Shown one piece after another: positions 52,352 through 62,128 of a stretch of DNA of 64,000 nt. How positions within the stretch are numbered: position 1 is the first letter of the stretch; each line of letters opens with the position of its first letter. The DNA is from Candidatus Gastranaerophilales bacterium (GTDB lineage Bacteria > Cyanobacteriota > Vampirovibrionia > Gastranaerophilales > Gastranaerophilaceae). Location of the stretch: contig CALUQH010000005.1 of assembly GCA_944322885.1 (NCBI GenBank), positions 1 through 64,000 on the forward strand, written 5' to 3'. Position numbers and translations under genes: made by a program. The notes under the pieces are model-generated. The model had not been told where the DNA came from, did not search any database, and saw only the letters and a list, made by a program, of their open reading frames with translations.

Positions 52352-53755
52352 TTATTTTCTTAAAATCACGTTCATTCCGGCAGTAAAATAATTTTTTACT
52401 TCTTCAAACGAACGAATTCTTGACAACATTCTTAGAATATACAGAGGTCTGAGATAAAATCTTTTAATTGCAGACTTATGAAGTTCAAAAACTCTTTCAC
52501 GGCTGAGATAATGGGTATTTACAGCGGGATAATAGTAAGCATTTTCAAAAGAAGTATCTTTATCAAAAAGATTATGTTCTTCTGCATAATCATAAAATCT
52601 TGAACCCGGAAGCGGAGTTGCCGTATAAAAACTTATAAAATCACTGTCAAGTTCTATTGCAAATTTAATAGTTTCCTCAACAGTCTGTTCGGTTTCCCAC
52701 GGAAGACCTATTACAAAATAGTTATAAATTCTGATTTTAGCTTTCTTAAATACTTTTACGGTACGGCGTACATCATCCAGTGTTATGTGTTTTCCCATTT
52801 TATCGAGCATATCTTGGGAACCGCTTTCAACACCGATACTTACCAGACGGCAGCCGGATTTGTACATCATTTCTGCCATCTCTAAATCAGCCGTATCTGC
52901 TCTGGTGTTTGCAGACCAGGTAATATGTAAACCGCTTTCTATTATCTTACGGCACAAATCCATTGTCCACTCTTTATCAAGATTAAATATATCAGACCAG
53001 AATAAAAAATTTTTTATCTTATATTTTTCAACACATTCTTTTATTTCTGCAACAATATTTTCAGGGCTTCTGCGTCTAACCTTAGCACCTGAAACAGGAG
53101 TTGCCAGACAGAAAAAGCAATGAAACGGACAGCCTCTGGCAACCTTAATTGTAGCCTGAACTTTATTATTATCAGGGCGTCTGTAAATATTATTATCAAC
53201 AAGGTGACGTGCAGGAAACGGTAAAGAATCCAAATCTTCAACAAACGGCCTTTCACCCGTAAATTTTACTTCTCCGTCTTCTTTATAATAAATTCCTAGT
53301 AAATGTTCTTTTGGGATTCCCCTTAAAAGTTCACGCAGAGTTATTTCTGCTTCACCCAAAATACCATAATCCAGTTCATCATGCTCTGATATTATTCGTT
53401 TAGCCAGAGCCAGAAATGCGGCACCTTTGGCGATTGTAACAATATTCGGACAAATTTCTTTTGCTTTTTTTACTGCTTCCAGATCATGTTCAAGAGTCGG
53501 CGTCGCAATATTTACAACCAAATAATCCGGCTTGAAATTTTTTAAATCAGCTTTATAATCTCCACCCTGGCTGTAATCCTGAATTTTTGCTTCCAAACCT
53601 TCCTGCTCAGCGATTGAGGCAAGATACATCAAATCCGTAGGAGGTAAAGGAGGGATTACAATCAAATCTCTTGTAGGCTGCTGGCAGCGATCTTCCCTGT
53701 TTAAAACAGGAGATGGGGGATATATAAGCAAAATTTTCTTTTTATTTTCCGACAT
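52352..53755 (-). CDS. B12-binding-domain radical SAM protein
   Basis: N-terminal cobalamin-binding-like domain (KILLIYPPSPVLN... LPPTDLMYLASIAEQEG) without the DxHxxG cobalamin ligand, then a radical SAM core with ARGCPFHCFFCLATPVSG near residue 210 (Cys-x3-Cys-x2-Cys). Conserved strand ends include FLFWSDIFNLD and SIGVESGSQDMLDKMGK and FVIGLPWETEQTVEET. The length of 467 is typical. It follows the MFS gene by three bases on the same strand. The substrate is unknown; relatives modify lipids, hopanoids or antibiotics, and the MFS partner hints at a small exported or imported molecule. Confidence 0.88.
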   Translation of the reverse strand: MSENKKKILLIYPPSPVLNREDRCQQPTRDLIVIPPLPPTDLMYLASIAEQEGLEAKIQDYSQGGDYKADLKNFKPDYLVVNIATPTLEHDLEAVKKAKEICPNIVTIAKGAAFLALAKRIISEHDELDYGILGEAEITLRELLRGIPKEHLLGIYYKEDGEVKFTGERPFVEDLDSLPFPARHLVDNNIYRRPDNNKVQATIKVARGCPFHCFFCLATPVSGAKVRRRSPENIVAEIKECVEKYKIKNFLFWSDIFNLDKEWTMDLCRKIIESGLHITWSANTRADTADLEMAEMMYKSGCRLVSIGVESGSQDMLDKMGKHITLDDVRRTVKVFKKAKIRIYNYFVIGLPWETEQTVEETIKFAIELDSDFISFYTATPLPGSRFYDYAEEHNLFDKDTSFENAYYYPAVNTHYLSRERVFELHKSAIKRFYLRPLYILRMLSRIRSFEEVKNYFTAGMNVILRK

Positions 53756-53758
53756 AAT

Positions 53759-55144
53759 TTAAACCTTTTCATTAACTGTTTTTGCAACAATAGCTGCTAT
53801 TGCAAGACAAATCGCGCCGATTAAAAAAGCATATTCCCAATGATAGTTTATATAATCCGACCCCATTGTGAAAGAACATTTTGAAATTATCCATGCAACA
53901 AGCGTACATACAAACACCTGCGGACCTGCGATAAATATGTTGAAAATTCCCATAACAGAACCTTCCGTACCCTTTTTAATAAATTGGGAAAGCATTGCAA
54001 AAGGCAAAGCACAAATACTTGCCCAGCCAATACCGGCAACGCCCATTAAAACAGCAACAGCTTTCGGCTGCTTTGTTAAAAGCATTCCCAAATAGGCTAA
54101 AATCATTGTTATTAAAGATATAATATGCACTTTTTTGTTTGTATATTTTGCGGATAGAACGCCAATAGGAATTGCGACAAGAAAACATACAAGATTAAAT
54201 ATCGCAAAACAAACAGATGAAAAATTTGTTCCGGTTAAAACAGCCTGAGAAAATGTTGCCTTTGAAAATTCATCAACAGTTGTCAAATCTGGAACGGAAT
54301 AAATAGTATGAACCGCATACTGCGTAAAAAATATCATCATACACATAGTACCAATCCAGGTAAAAAACTGCATAGTACAAATTTTTGAAACCTCGGGCGA
54401 CATAGCAAAAAAGTTCTTTAAAGAATCCCAGAAAGTAGGTTCTATTTTATCTGCAGCTGCAACATCTTTTATAATCTCTTTTCTTGTTTGTCTTTCTTTA
54501 ATTGTTATACAAGTCCAAATCATCCCGAGAGTAAATGCAAGAGCAGCCATAATAAATTGTGCCGTAATTGACATTTGATAACCGAACGCCCATTTCAAAA
54601 GCGGAGCGGTACCTGCAGCAATTACAGAGCCCAAACCAATCGCAAGGCTTATATAAGAATTAGCTATTGAATATTGTTCTTCTGGAACAACATCAGGTAC
54701 AAGCGCTCTATATGGACCCTGAGCGACATTAACACAGGCATCAATAATCCAAATCATTATTGCGGCAATAAAGAGTGCTGTCAAAGGCGGAAGATTAATA
54801 CCCGTAAAGTTATGCAAAAATTCAGCAACTGTAGAAGAGTTAGGGAAAATCCATAATGCAACAGATGCCAAAAGAGCCCCTCCCAAAAGATAAGGTCTGC
54901 GTCTGCCGAAAGGAGAAACTGTTTTATCACTCAAAGCCCCGACAATAGGTTGTACAACCATTCCCGTAAACGGACCGGCAAGCCAAATTAAGCCATACAG
55001 AAACGGAGACGCACCCAGACCTTCCGTAACAGGTCCCGACAAAATAATTCTCATCTGCCATGCAAATTGTAAACCAAAAAATCCAAGTGCAAAATTTAAA
55101 AATTGAGCGGTCGTAAATTTTTTTAATACATTATTCTCTTCCAT
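53759..55144 (-). CDS. MFS transporter, SLC45/sucrose-symporter-like
   Basis: Twelve-helix permease of 461 residues. The loop 2-3 motif GALSDKTVSPFGRRRPYLLGG near residue 68 has the RRRPYLL form of plant sucrose and SLC45 transporters rather than general MFS. The N-terminus FALGFFGLQFAWQMRIIL fits that group. The protein probably moves a sugar or glycoside with protons; other substrates are possible. It is the first gene of a two-gene operon with the radical SAM protein. Its start is divergent from the pseudopilin F region. Confidence 0.86.
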   Translation of the reverse strand: MEENNVLKKFTTAQFLNFALGFFGLQFAWQMRIILSGPVTEGLGASPFLYGLIWLAGPFTGMVVQPIVGALSDKTVSPFGRRRPYLLGGALLASVALWIFPNSSTVAEFLHNFTGINLPPLTALFIAAIMIWIIDACVNVAQGPYRALVPDVVPEEQYSIANSYISLAIGLGSVIAAGTAPLLKWAFGYQMSITAQFIMAALAFTLGMIWTCITIKERQTRKEIIKDVAAADKIEPTFWDSLKNFFAMSPEVSKICTMQFFTWIGTMCMMIFFTQYAVHTIYSVPDLTTVDEFSKATFSQAVLTGTNFSSVCFAIFNLVCFLVAIPIGVLSAKYTNKKVHIISLITMILAYLGMLLTKQPKAVAVLMGVAGIGWASICALPFAMLSQFIKKGTEGSVMGIFNIFIAGPQVFVCTLVAWIISKCSFTMGSDYINYHWEYAFLIGAICLAIAAIVAKTVNEKV

Positions 55145-55221
55145 TAATTATCTCCCCCAAAAAGTATCCGTATATACTAAAATACAAGGAACAAAATAAG
55201 TAGTCAAGTAATTTAACCATC

Positions 55222-55250
55222 TTGACTTTTAATAAAAAATCGTAAATAAT
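55222..55250 (+). promoter_or_regulatory. Promoter of pseudopilin F unit
   Basis: TTGACT (55222-55227), 17-base spacer, AATAAT (55245-55250). The leader carries a perfect SD (AGGAGG, 55274-55279) for the ATG at 55286. This shows that the upstream ORF containing the C10 tract, not the pilin-frame ATG, is the designed start. Confidence 0.65.
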
Positions 55251-55285
55251 AAAAACATAAATTTTTTAAATTTAGGAGGAAAACA

Positions 55286-55336
55286 ATGATATTAAGAGAG
55301 CTGAGAATTGCCCCCCCCCCGAAAATTCAAGTATAG
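55286..55336 (+). other. SD-led short ORF blocking pseudopilin F
   Basis: From ATG 55286 the frame reads MILRELRIAPPPKIQV and stops at TAG 55334-55336, just past the C10 tract. With eleven C it stays open for 36 codons and joins the pseudopilin F frame at 55393 without a stop. Confidence 0.7.
55311..55320. repeat. C10 homopolymer upstream of pseudopilin F
   Basis: Ten C on the plus strand flanked by AGAATTG and GAAAATTC, near-identical to the flanks of the tract at 24918-24927, and also in a pseudopilin leader. Only these two runs of eight or more G/C were noticed in the window. Confidence 0.95.
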
Positions 55337-55392
55337 CAAGAGATTTAGTCAAACATATTTACTTAAAAAAAAATGTATGCAATAATAGTGAT

Positions 55393-56151
55393 ATGATACA
55401 TCATATAAATAAACCTGGTTTTACTCTTGCGGAAGTTTTAATTACCTTAGGTATTATCGGAGTCGTTGCAGCAATGACTATGCCGGCATTGATTACCAAT
55501 CATAAATATATGGTTCTGCAAAATCAATTTAAAGCAGCATATTCTGATTTAAATCAGGCCGCTAAACTTTTTCAGGTACATAATGACATGTACGTAGGTG
55601 AATATGCCGCAAGCTATACTTCGAAAGATGCTTTAAATGAATTTTCGAAAGAATTTAAAACAGTTTTAAAAACTTCTAATCTAATGTACGATTCTACTGA
55701 TGACGAGGGTACCAGTATTGGTGCAAGACCATGGCATTGGAGATCAATAAGTGGAAGCACTTCCGGCGGCACAGTATCAGCTTGTGATGTAAGCGGTTTT
55801 TTCTGGGATCCTCAAGGTCGGGTAATATCATTTGACGATCCTCCACTTTCAGGAGACAACGGGCCTAAAATTTGTATTGATATAAACGGAGAAAAAGCAC
55901 CTAATCGATACGGGGCAGATTTTTTTATCTTTATGTTTACAACAGACGGATATGTTATTCCATGGGGACAGGAGCACAAAGATAATCCAGAAAAGACCAG
56001 CGGGAATGGGAACTATACCGTTTCAAAAACAATATGCAAATATACTTCATCCATAACTGATCAGCTGGCCTGTTCAAACTATGCTCTTATTAACCGGCAC
56101 CCGACAGATTCAGGTAAAGATTACTGGCATGATTTTGTCAGAGGAAGATAA
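55393..56151 (+). CDS. Orphan pseudopilin F (C10 tract upstream keeps it out of frame)
   Basis: Prepilin motif KPG|FTLAEVLITLGIIGVVAAMTM, helix with QNQFKAAYSDLNQAAKLF, signature IDINGEKAPNRYGADFFIF near residue 165, and a Cys-containing C-terminus. The ATG at 55393 gives a typical nine-residue leader but has no SD. A weak -35/-10 (TTTACT-17-AATAAT) six bases upstream could make a leaderless message from it. The stronger promoter and SD belong to the ATG at 55286, which is one base out of frame because of the C10 tract. Expression may therefore switch with tract length. It converges on pyrG with nine bases between. Confidence 0.83.
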   Translation: MIHHINKPGFTLAEVLITLGIIGVVAAMTMPALITNHKYMVLQNQFKAAYSDLNQAAKLFQVHNDMYVGEYAASYTSKDALNEFSKEFKTVLKTSNLMYDSTDDEGTSIGARPWHWRSISGSTSGGTVSACDVSGFFWDPQGRVISFDDPPLSGDNGPKICIDINGEKAPNRYGADFFIFMFTTDGYVIPWGQEHKDNPEKTSGNGNYTVSKTICKYTSSITDQLACSNYALINRHPTDSGKDYWHDFVRGR

Positions 56152-56160
56152 AAGTTGTAT

Positions 56161-57759
<1,599 letters not shown>

Positions 57760-57852
57760 TTATCCCTTTCCAACAATACAGAAACAGTCATTCTGAACTA
57801 ATTTCAGAAAATAAAACCCCGCTGTTTTGATTTATGTAGTTACCCCTTTGAT

Positions 57853-58134
57853 TTAATTAATTTTCGGGACTTTAAAGAAGCCGTTTTCTTCTTCAGGAGC
57901 ATTTGCCATCAAATCTTCTTTGCTGATTTCCTGAACAACTTTGTCCTCACGCATTACGTTATAGAAATCAATAACCTGACACATAGGTTTAACATTGGAT
58001 GTATCGACTTCATTCATTTGATCAACATATTTTAAAACATCACCTAACTGTTTTGTATAAAGCTCTTTTTCCTCTTCAGTTAATTCCAATCTTGCTAATT
58101 TTGCAACATGTTCTACATCTTTAATTGTAATCAT
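57853..58134 (-). CDS. gatC: Glutamyl-tRNA(Gln)/Asp-tRNA(Asn) amidotransferase subunit C
   Basis: Small subunit that stabilises the GatCAB transamidosome. The 93-residue protein begins ITIKDVEHVAKLARLELTEEE, the family N-terminus, and has the conserved YVDQMNEVDTSNVKPM segment and a C-terminal NGFFKVPKIN. An SD (GGAG) precedes the ATG. gatA and gatB are not nearby. It is divergent from the sigma-factor gene. Confidence 0.94.
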   Translation of the reverse strand: MITIKDVEHVAKLARLELTEEEKELYTKQLGDVLKYVDQMNEVDTSNVKPMCQVIDFYNVMREDKVVQEISKEDLMANAPEEENGFFKVPKIN

Positions 58135-58229
58135 ATTCTCTACTCCATTATTTTATAATGGTAACACAAAAATTTTTCATGCCTGTAAATTATTACATAA
58201 ATTTAATGATTTTTTTAATAAAAAAGTTA

Positions 58230-58238
58230 TGATATAAT
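58230..58238 (+). promoter_or_regulatory. Extended -10 promoter of the sigma-factor gene
   Basis: TGATATAAT with TATAAT at 58233-58238 and no good -35. The leader is about 20 bases and holds GGAG at 58253-58256 before the TTG start. Confidence 0.55.
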
Positions 58239-58262
58239 ATCAAATAATGATTGGAGATAAAT

Positions 58263-59048
58263 TTGTTGGATAGCAGAGAAAAACTTGAAGATAATTTGGA
58301 TGCGCAGATTCTTGCCTATAAGGACTGTAGGGACGAAAAGAAAAAAAGAATGCTGCATATCTCAATTGTTGAAAATGCAATGCATCTTGTAAAAAAAATT
58401 GCAGGAAGCATTTCTGCGCAATCAGGAATTTCTAATGAAGACTTAATTCAGGTCGGTTCAATAGGTTTGATTAAGGCTATAGAATTCTTTAAACCCAACA
58501 AAAATGCAAAATTTAAAACTTATGCTTCATATTTTATACGCGGAGAAATTAAGCACTATCTGAGGGATAAAGCCTCAATGATAAAAGCCCCCAGAGAATT
58601 GCAGGAACTTGTATTTAAAATAAGCTCTGCTGTTAAACACCTGAAAAACAAGGGGATTGAAGATCCGTCAGAAGACCAGATTGCTGATATTGTAGGCATT
58701 CCTGTTGAAAAAATCCATGAAGTTATGGAAATTGAACTTTGTAAAAGTACTTTGTCGCTTGATCAGGCAATTTCATCAGTTGACGATGACGATTTGACTC
58801 TGATTGATAAAATTCCATCCGGCGACTATCAGGATTTTATGAATTCTTATGAGAACAAAATTATGCTTGCGGAAGCGATAAAAAAACTCCCGCCTGATCT
58901 GCAAAAAATTATAGAATTGAGTTACTATCAGGATTTAAATCAGAGGGAAATTTCCGAAAAACTGAATATATCGCAAATGCAGGTTTCAAGAAGGCTTAAA
59001 AAAGCAATAAGCAAAATGTATCAGATAATAAAAAAAGACGAAAACTAG
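58263..59048 (+). CDS. SigF/SigB-type (group 3) RNA polymerase sigma factor, TTG start
   Basis: Sigma-70 family factor with region 2 (EDLIQVGSIGLIKAIEFF, FKTYASYFIRGEIKHYLRD), region 3 (PRELQELVFKISSAVKHL) and region 4 (LPPDLQKIIELSYYQ, QREISEKLNISQMQVSRRLKKA); region 1.1 is absent. This is the SigF/SigB/FliA class; in cyanobacteria SigF controls pilus genes. The start is the TTG at 58263 or 58266, six or nine bases after GGAG. The pilD gene follows 12 bases later, consistent with a pilus regulon. No anti-sigma gene is adjacent. Length is about 261. Confidence 0.92.
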   Translation: MLDSREKLEDNLDAQILAYKDCRDEKKKRMLHISIVENAMHLVKKIAGSISAQSGISNEDLIQVGSIGLIKAIEFFKPNKNAKFKTYASYFIRGEIKHYLRDKASMIKAPRELQELVFKISSAVKHLKNKGIEDPSEDQIADIVGIPVEKIHEVMEIELCKSTLSLDQAISSVDDDDLTLIDKIPSGDYQDFMNSYENKIMLAEAIKKLPPDLQKIIELSYYQDLNQREISEKLNISQMQVSRRLKKAISKMYQIIKKDEN

Positions 59049-59060
59049 AGGAGATGTCAA

Positions 59061-60056
59061 ATGGGAGCATTAATCGCAATATTAGCCCTCGTATTTATAA
59101 CGGGATTATGTATTGGAAGTTTTTTAAACGTAGTAATTTTGAGGACTCTGAGCGAAGAATCCATTGTATTTCCGGCTTCCAAATGTCCTAAATGCCAGAC
59201 ACCTCTAAAATGGTGGCATAATATTCCGGTGCTTTCATATATCTTTTTAAGAGGGAAATGTGCTTTTTGCAAAGAGCATATAAGCATTCAGTACCCGATT
59301 GTAGAACTTTTTACAGGTATAATATTTGTCCTGTTATTTTTAAAATTCGGAATAAGTTTTCAAACTTTATTTGTATGGATAATTGCATCGCTTTTTATTG
59401 TGATTTCAGGGACGGATATAAAAGAAAAAGTTGTCTATGACCTTCACACATATATACTTGTCGGACTTGGTCTGCTTTATGCTGTTGTAGTAACAATAAT
59501 TGCAGTAACACAAATGCATTATGCAGGAACTCCTCTTGAATTTACCAAATATGTTTTATTAAATAATCCGATAACAAATTCACTGCTCGGTATTATTGCA
59601 GGTGTGCTTATTCTTGAAATATGCGCCCGTGCAGGGTATCTTGTTGCCGGAACAAGAGCTTTCGGAGAAGGCGACACATTTATCGCAGCCGGTCTGGGTG
59701 CAATATTCGGGTGGAAAACATTAATTATTATTTTAGGCTTAGGGGTTCTAATTCAGGTTGTAATCTTTCTTCCGATATTTATTAAAGGACTCGTAAAAAG
59801 TAAAGACTGGAAAACACTGGCATCATTTACAGTCTTTGTATTGTTTGCAATAACATTCTTTACATTACAACACTACAGAGTAATAACTCCTGATACAATG
59901 GTTATTTATGCAATTTGTTCATTTGTTCTTGCTATACTCGGTATTGCTTCCTGCATATTTATATTTAAAGGGCTAAGAGAGCATCCGGAAAACAGGACAT
60001 ATATGCCGTTCGGGCCGGCAATGGTTGCAGCTGCTTTTATTGCACTGCTTATATAA
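59061..60056 (+). CDS. pilD: Type IV prepilin leader peptidase / N-methyltransferase
   Basis: Membrane aspartyl protease that cleaves prepilins before the conserved Phe/Met and methylates the new N-terminus; it should process the pseudopilins in this window. GSFLNVVILR near residue 15, the zinc group CPKCQTPL ... CAFCKEHI (about 40-75), and the two catalytic Asp in ISGTDIKEKVVYD (about 117) and GEGDTFIAAGLGA (about 205). About eight helices are present. The length of 331 is longer than usual because of C-terminal helices. A strong SD (GAGGAG) precedes the ATG. It is in an operon with the sigma factor. Confidence 0.95.
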   Translation: MGALIAILALVFITGLCIGSFLNVVILRTLSEESIVFPASKCPKCQTPLKWWHNIPVLSYIFLRGKCAFCKEHISIQYPIVELFTGIIFVLLFLKFGISFQTLFVWIIASLFIVISGTDIKEKVVYDLHTYILVGLGLLYAVVVTIIAVTQMHYAGTPLEFTKYVLLNNPITNSLLGIIAGVLILEICARAGYLVAGTRAFGEGDTFIAAGLGAIFGWKTLIIILGLGVLIQVVIFLPIFIKGLVKSKDWKTLASFTVFVLFAITFFTLQHYRVITPDTMVIYAICSFVLAILGIASCIFIFKGLREHPENRTYMPFGPAMVAAAFIALLI

Positions 60057-60101
60057 AATTGCATGATAAATCCGCAATGACAAAATGTTTAAAGGTGTTG
60101 A

Positions 60102-60719
60102 CTAAATAGAAAGTATCTTCAATGCTTCCTTTAAGATTTCTTCAGCAGATGCCTTTTCTCCTAATTGAGAAAGCGCCTTTGATATCGCATCTTGAATTTC
60201 CTTGCGCTCGTAACCCAGAGATACAAGAACCATTTGCGCATCCTCAACAGCCTTATCATCAACCTTTGCAGGGGTAACAGATGTTATTTTTATCGGCTCT
60301 TTGGTCTGATAATTCATTAATTTATCCTTTAATTCCAGAATAATTTTCTGCGCAAGCTTAGGCCCCACACCTTTTGCACGGGTAAGTTCTTTATAGTTGC
60401 CTTCAATTACAAATCCAATCAATTCCGAAGACTCAAATTCATCAAGCAGTGTAAGCGCCATTTTAGAACCCACACCGGACACAGACGTAAGAATATTAAA
60501 TATATCCCTGTCCTCTTTATGAAGAAAGCCGCAAAGACTCATCTTATCTTCTCTGTGCAAAAGAACTGTATAAATTTTTATATCTCCGTCAGGAATTTGC
60601 GAAAAATCACGCGTTGTAACCTCTAAAAGATAGCCTATACCTGCTGTTTCCACAGTAACAAAAGTACCTTTCGATGAATTTGACTTGTTTGCTAAAATCC
60701 CCTTTATGTAATCGTACAT
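60102..60719 (-). CDS. ruvA: Holliday junction branch-migration subunit RuvA
   Basis: Binds Holliday junctions and targets the RuvB motor. The N-terminal OB-like domain (MYDYIKGILANKSNSSKGTF), two helix-hairpin-helix motifs (TSVSGVGSKMALTLL and RAKGVGPKLAQKIILEL) and the C-terminal RuvB-binding domain (LVSLGYERKEIQDAISKAL) are present. The length of 205 is normal. An SD (GAGGG) lies inside dnaA, whose stop overlaps the ATG. It is co-transcribed with dnaA. Confidence 0.96.
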   Translation of the reverse strand: MYDYIKGILANKSNSSKGTFVTVETAGIGYLLEVTTRDFSQIPDGDIKIYTVLLHREDKMSLCGFLHKEDRDIFNILTSVSGVGSKMALTLLDEFESSELIGFVIEGNYKELTRAKGVGPKLAQKIILELKDKLMNYQTKEPIKITSVTPAKVDDKAVEDAQMVLVSLGYERKEIQDAISKALSQLGEKASAEEILKEALKILSI

Positions 60720-62116
60720 TAATTTTCCCTCAAAGTGCGTCTTATAACGGCAATATCCTGATCAAGATTTTTATTCGTTTTTAAATCATCCCTTATTTTT
60801 TCATAAGAATAAAGCATAGTTGTATGTTTTTTCTTGAAAAATTCCGCGATATTTTCAAAACTTTTCTGAGTAAGCTCACGAGCCATATAAACGGCAACAT
60901 GACGCGCAGAAGATACCCTCTGATTTCTGGCAGCGCTTAAAAAATCATTCAAAGACACTCCGTAATACTCGCCGACTGCACGCGCAACCTTTTCTATTGT
61001 TAATTCTTCGCGCATTGCTTCACAATTCAAAACTTTTTTAGCAAAAGCAAGAGTCAGCTCCGTTTTTTCAATATCTGCATACGCACTAACCTTGTTAAAA
61101 GCACCCTCCAACTCCCTTACATTATTTACAAAATTCTTGGCAATATATTCAAAAACATCAAAATCAGCTTTAACATTAGCCTGTTCCGCTAGATTTTTCA
61201 ATATAGCCACTCTTGTTTCAAAATCCGGCGGGGTAATATCAACCATTAACCCCATTTCAAAACGTGTCCTTAGCCTGTCAGGAAGTGTCGGAATATCTTT
61301 TGGCAGTCTATCTGATGTAATTACAATCTGCTTATTTTTGTTATGCAGACTGTCAAAGGTATGGAAAATTTCTTCCATAGTATACGTCTTGCTCTCAAGG
61401 AATTGAATATCATCAATCAACAGTACATCGACGTTTCTGTATTTCTGGCGGAATTTATCCATACGGCTGTTTCTATCATTGCCGCCGCATTGGATATTTT
61501 TTATCAATTCATTAACATATTCTTCCGTTTTAATATATTTGACCTTCAATTTCGGCTTATTAAATATGATATAGTGCCCGATTGCCTGCATAAGATGGGT
61601 TTTACCCAAACCGGATGCGCCGTAAATAAACAAAGGATTATATTTTTTAGCAGGATTTTGAGCTACTGCAAAAGCAGCTGCATGGGCAAAACGGCTGTTT
61701 TCGCCCACTACAAAATTTGAAAATTTATATTTCAAATTCAAATTGGCGGAAGACTGCATCTGCGCAAGATTATCCATAATTTTTGATTCTTCGGTTTCAG
61801 GCAGTGCTCTTTTAGCTTTTTGAAGTTCTCTTTTCTTTTCTTTCTGGTACCGGTCAGCAAGTTCCGCATCAAATGTAATTTGATAACCAACATTTTTACC
61901 CGTAATTTTTTTCAAAGCGTCCAAAATCTGGTTGTCATAATTAGCCTTGATAACCTGCGGTGCGAGAGAATGAACAGTTAACAGAGAAAAAATATTCCCG
62001 TCAAAATCAGCAGGTTCCAGAGCATCCATCCACATCTGGAAAGCAGGGGCGGGAACATTTTCCCTTAAATCGTTTTTAACTTCACTCCAGAGATTTTTAA
62101 CTTCCAAAATATCCAT
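60719..62116 (-). CDS. dnaA: Chromosomal replication initiator DnaA
   Basis: AAA+ protein that melts the origin. Domain I (1-85), a short linker, Walker A GASGLGKTH at 166-174, Walker B VDVLLIDDIQFL near 230, sensor-I RLRTRFEMGLM-type region, and the C-terminal DNA-binding helix-turn-helix with ARELTQKSFENIAEFFKKKH near 430. The length of 465 is normal. It is not beside dnaN or an obvious origin: only 12 bases separate it from the upstream methyltransferase gene, and no cluster of DnaA boxes was seen. There is no SD, but TAAAAT ends six bases before the ATG, so a leaderless promoter is likely. ruvA overlaps its end. Confidence 0.96.
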   Translation of the reverse strand: MDILEVKNLWSEVKNDLRENVPAPAFQMWMDALEPADFDGNIFSLLTVHSLAPQVIKANYDNQILDALKKITGKNVGYQITFDAELADRYQKEKKRELQKAKRALPETEESKIMDNLAQMQSSANLNLKYKFSNFVVGENSRFAHAAAFAVAQNPAKKYNPLFIYGASGLGKTHLMQAIGHYIIFNKPKLKVKYIKTEEYVNELIKNIQCGGNDRNSRMDKFRQKYRNVDVLLIDDIQFLESKTYTMEEIFHTFDSLHNKNKQIVITSDRLPKDIPTLPDRLRTRFEMGLMVDITPPDFETRVAILKNLAEQANVKADFDVFEYIAKNFVNNVRELEGAFNKVSAYADIEKTELTLAFAKKVLNCEAMREELTIEKVARAVGEYYGVSLNDFLSAARNQRVSSARHVAVYMARELTQKSFENIAEFFKKKHTTMLYSYEKIRDDLKTNKNLDQDIAVIRRTLREN

Positions 62117-62122
62117 ATAATA

Positions 62123-62128
62123 ATTTTA
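62123..62128 (-). promoter_or_regulatory. Possible -10 box of a leaderless dnaA promoter
   Basis: TAAAAT on the minus strand (62128-62123), six bases before the ATG at 62116. The -35 region is poor, so the call rests on position and the lack of an SD. Confidence 0.35.

Noticed and set aside
55358-55386. Leaderless promoter as the main promoter of pseudopilin F
   Set aside because: TTTACT-17-AATAAT fits the layout, but the -35 is weak and a better promoter with a perfect SD lies upstream; kept only as an alternative.
62117-62128. Replication origin beside dnaA
   Set aside because: Only 12 bases are available, and no DnaA-box cluster or AT-rich unwinding region was seen around the gene.
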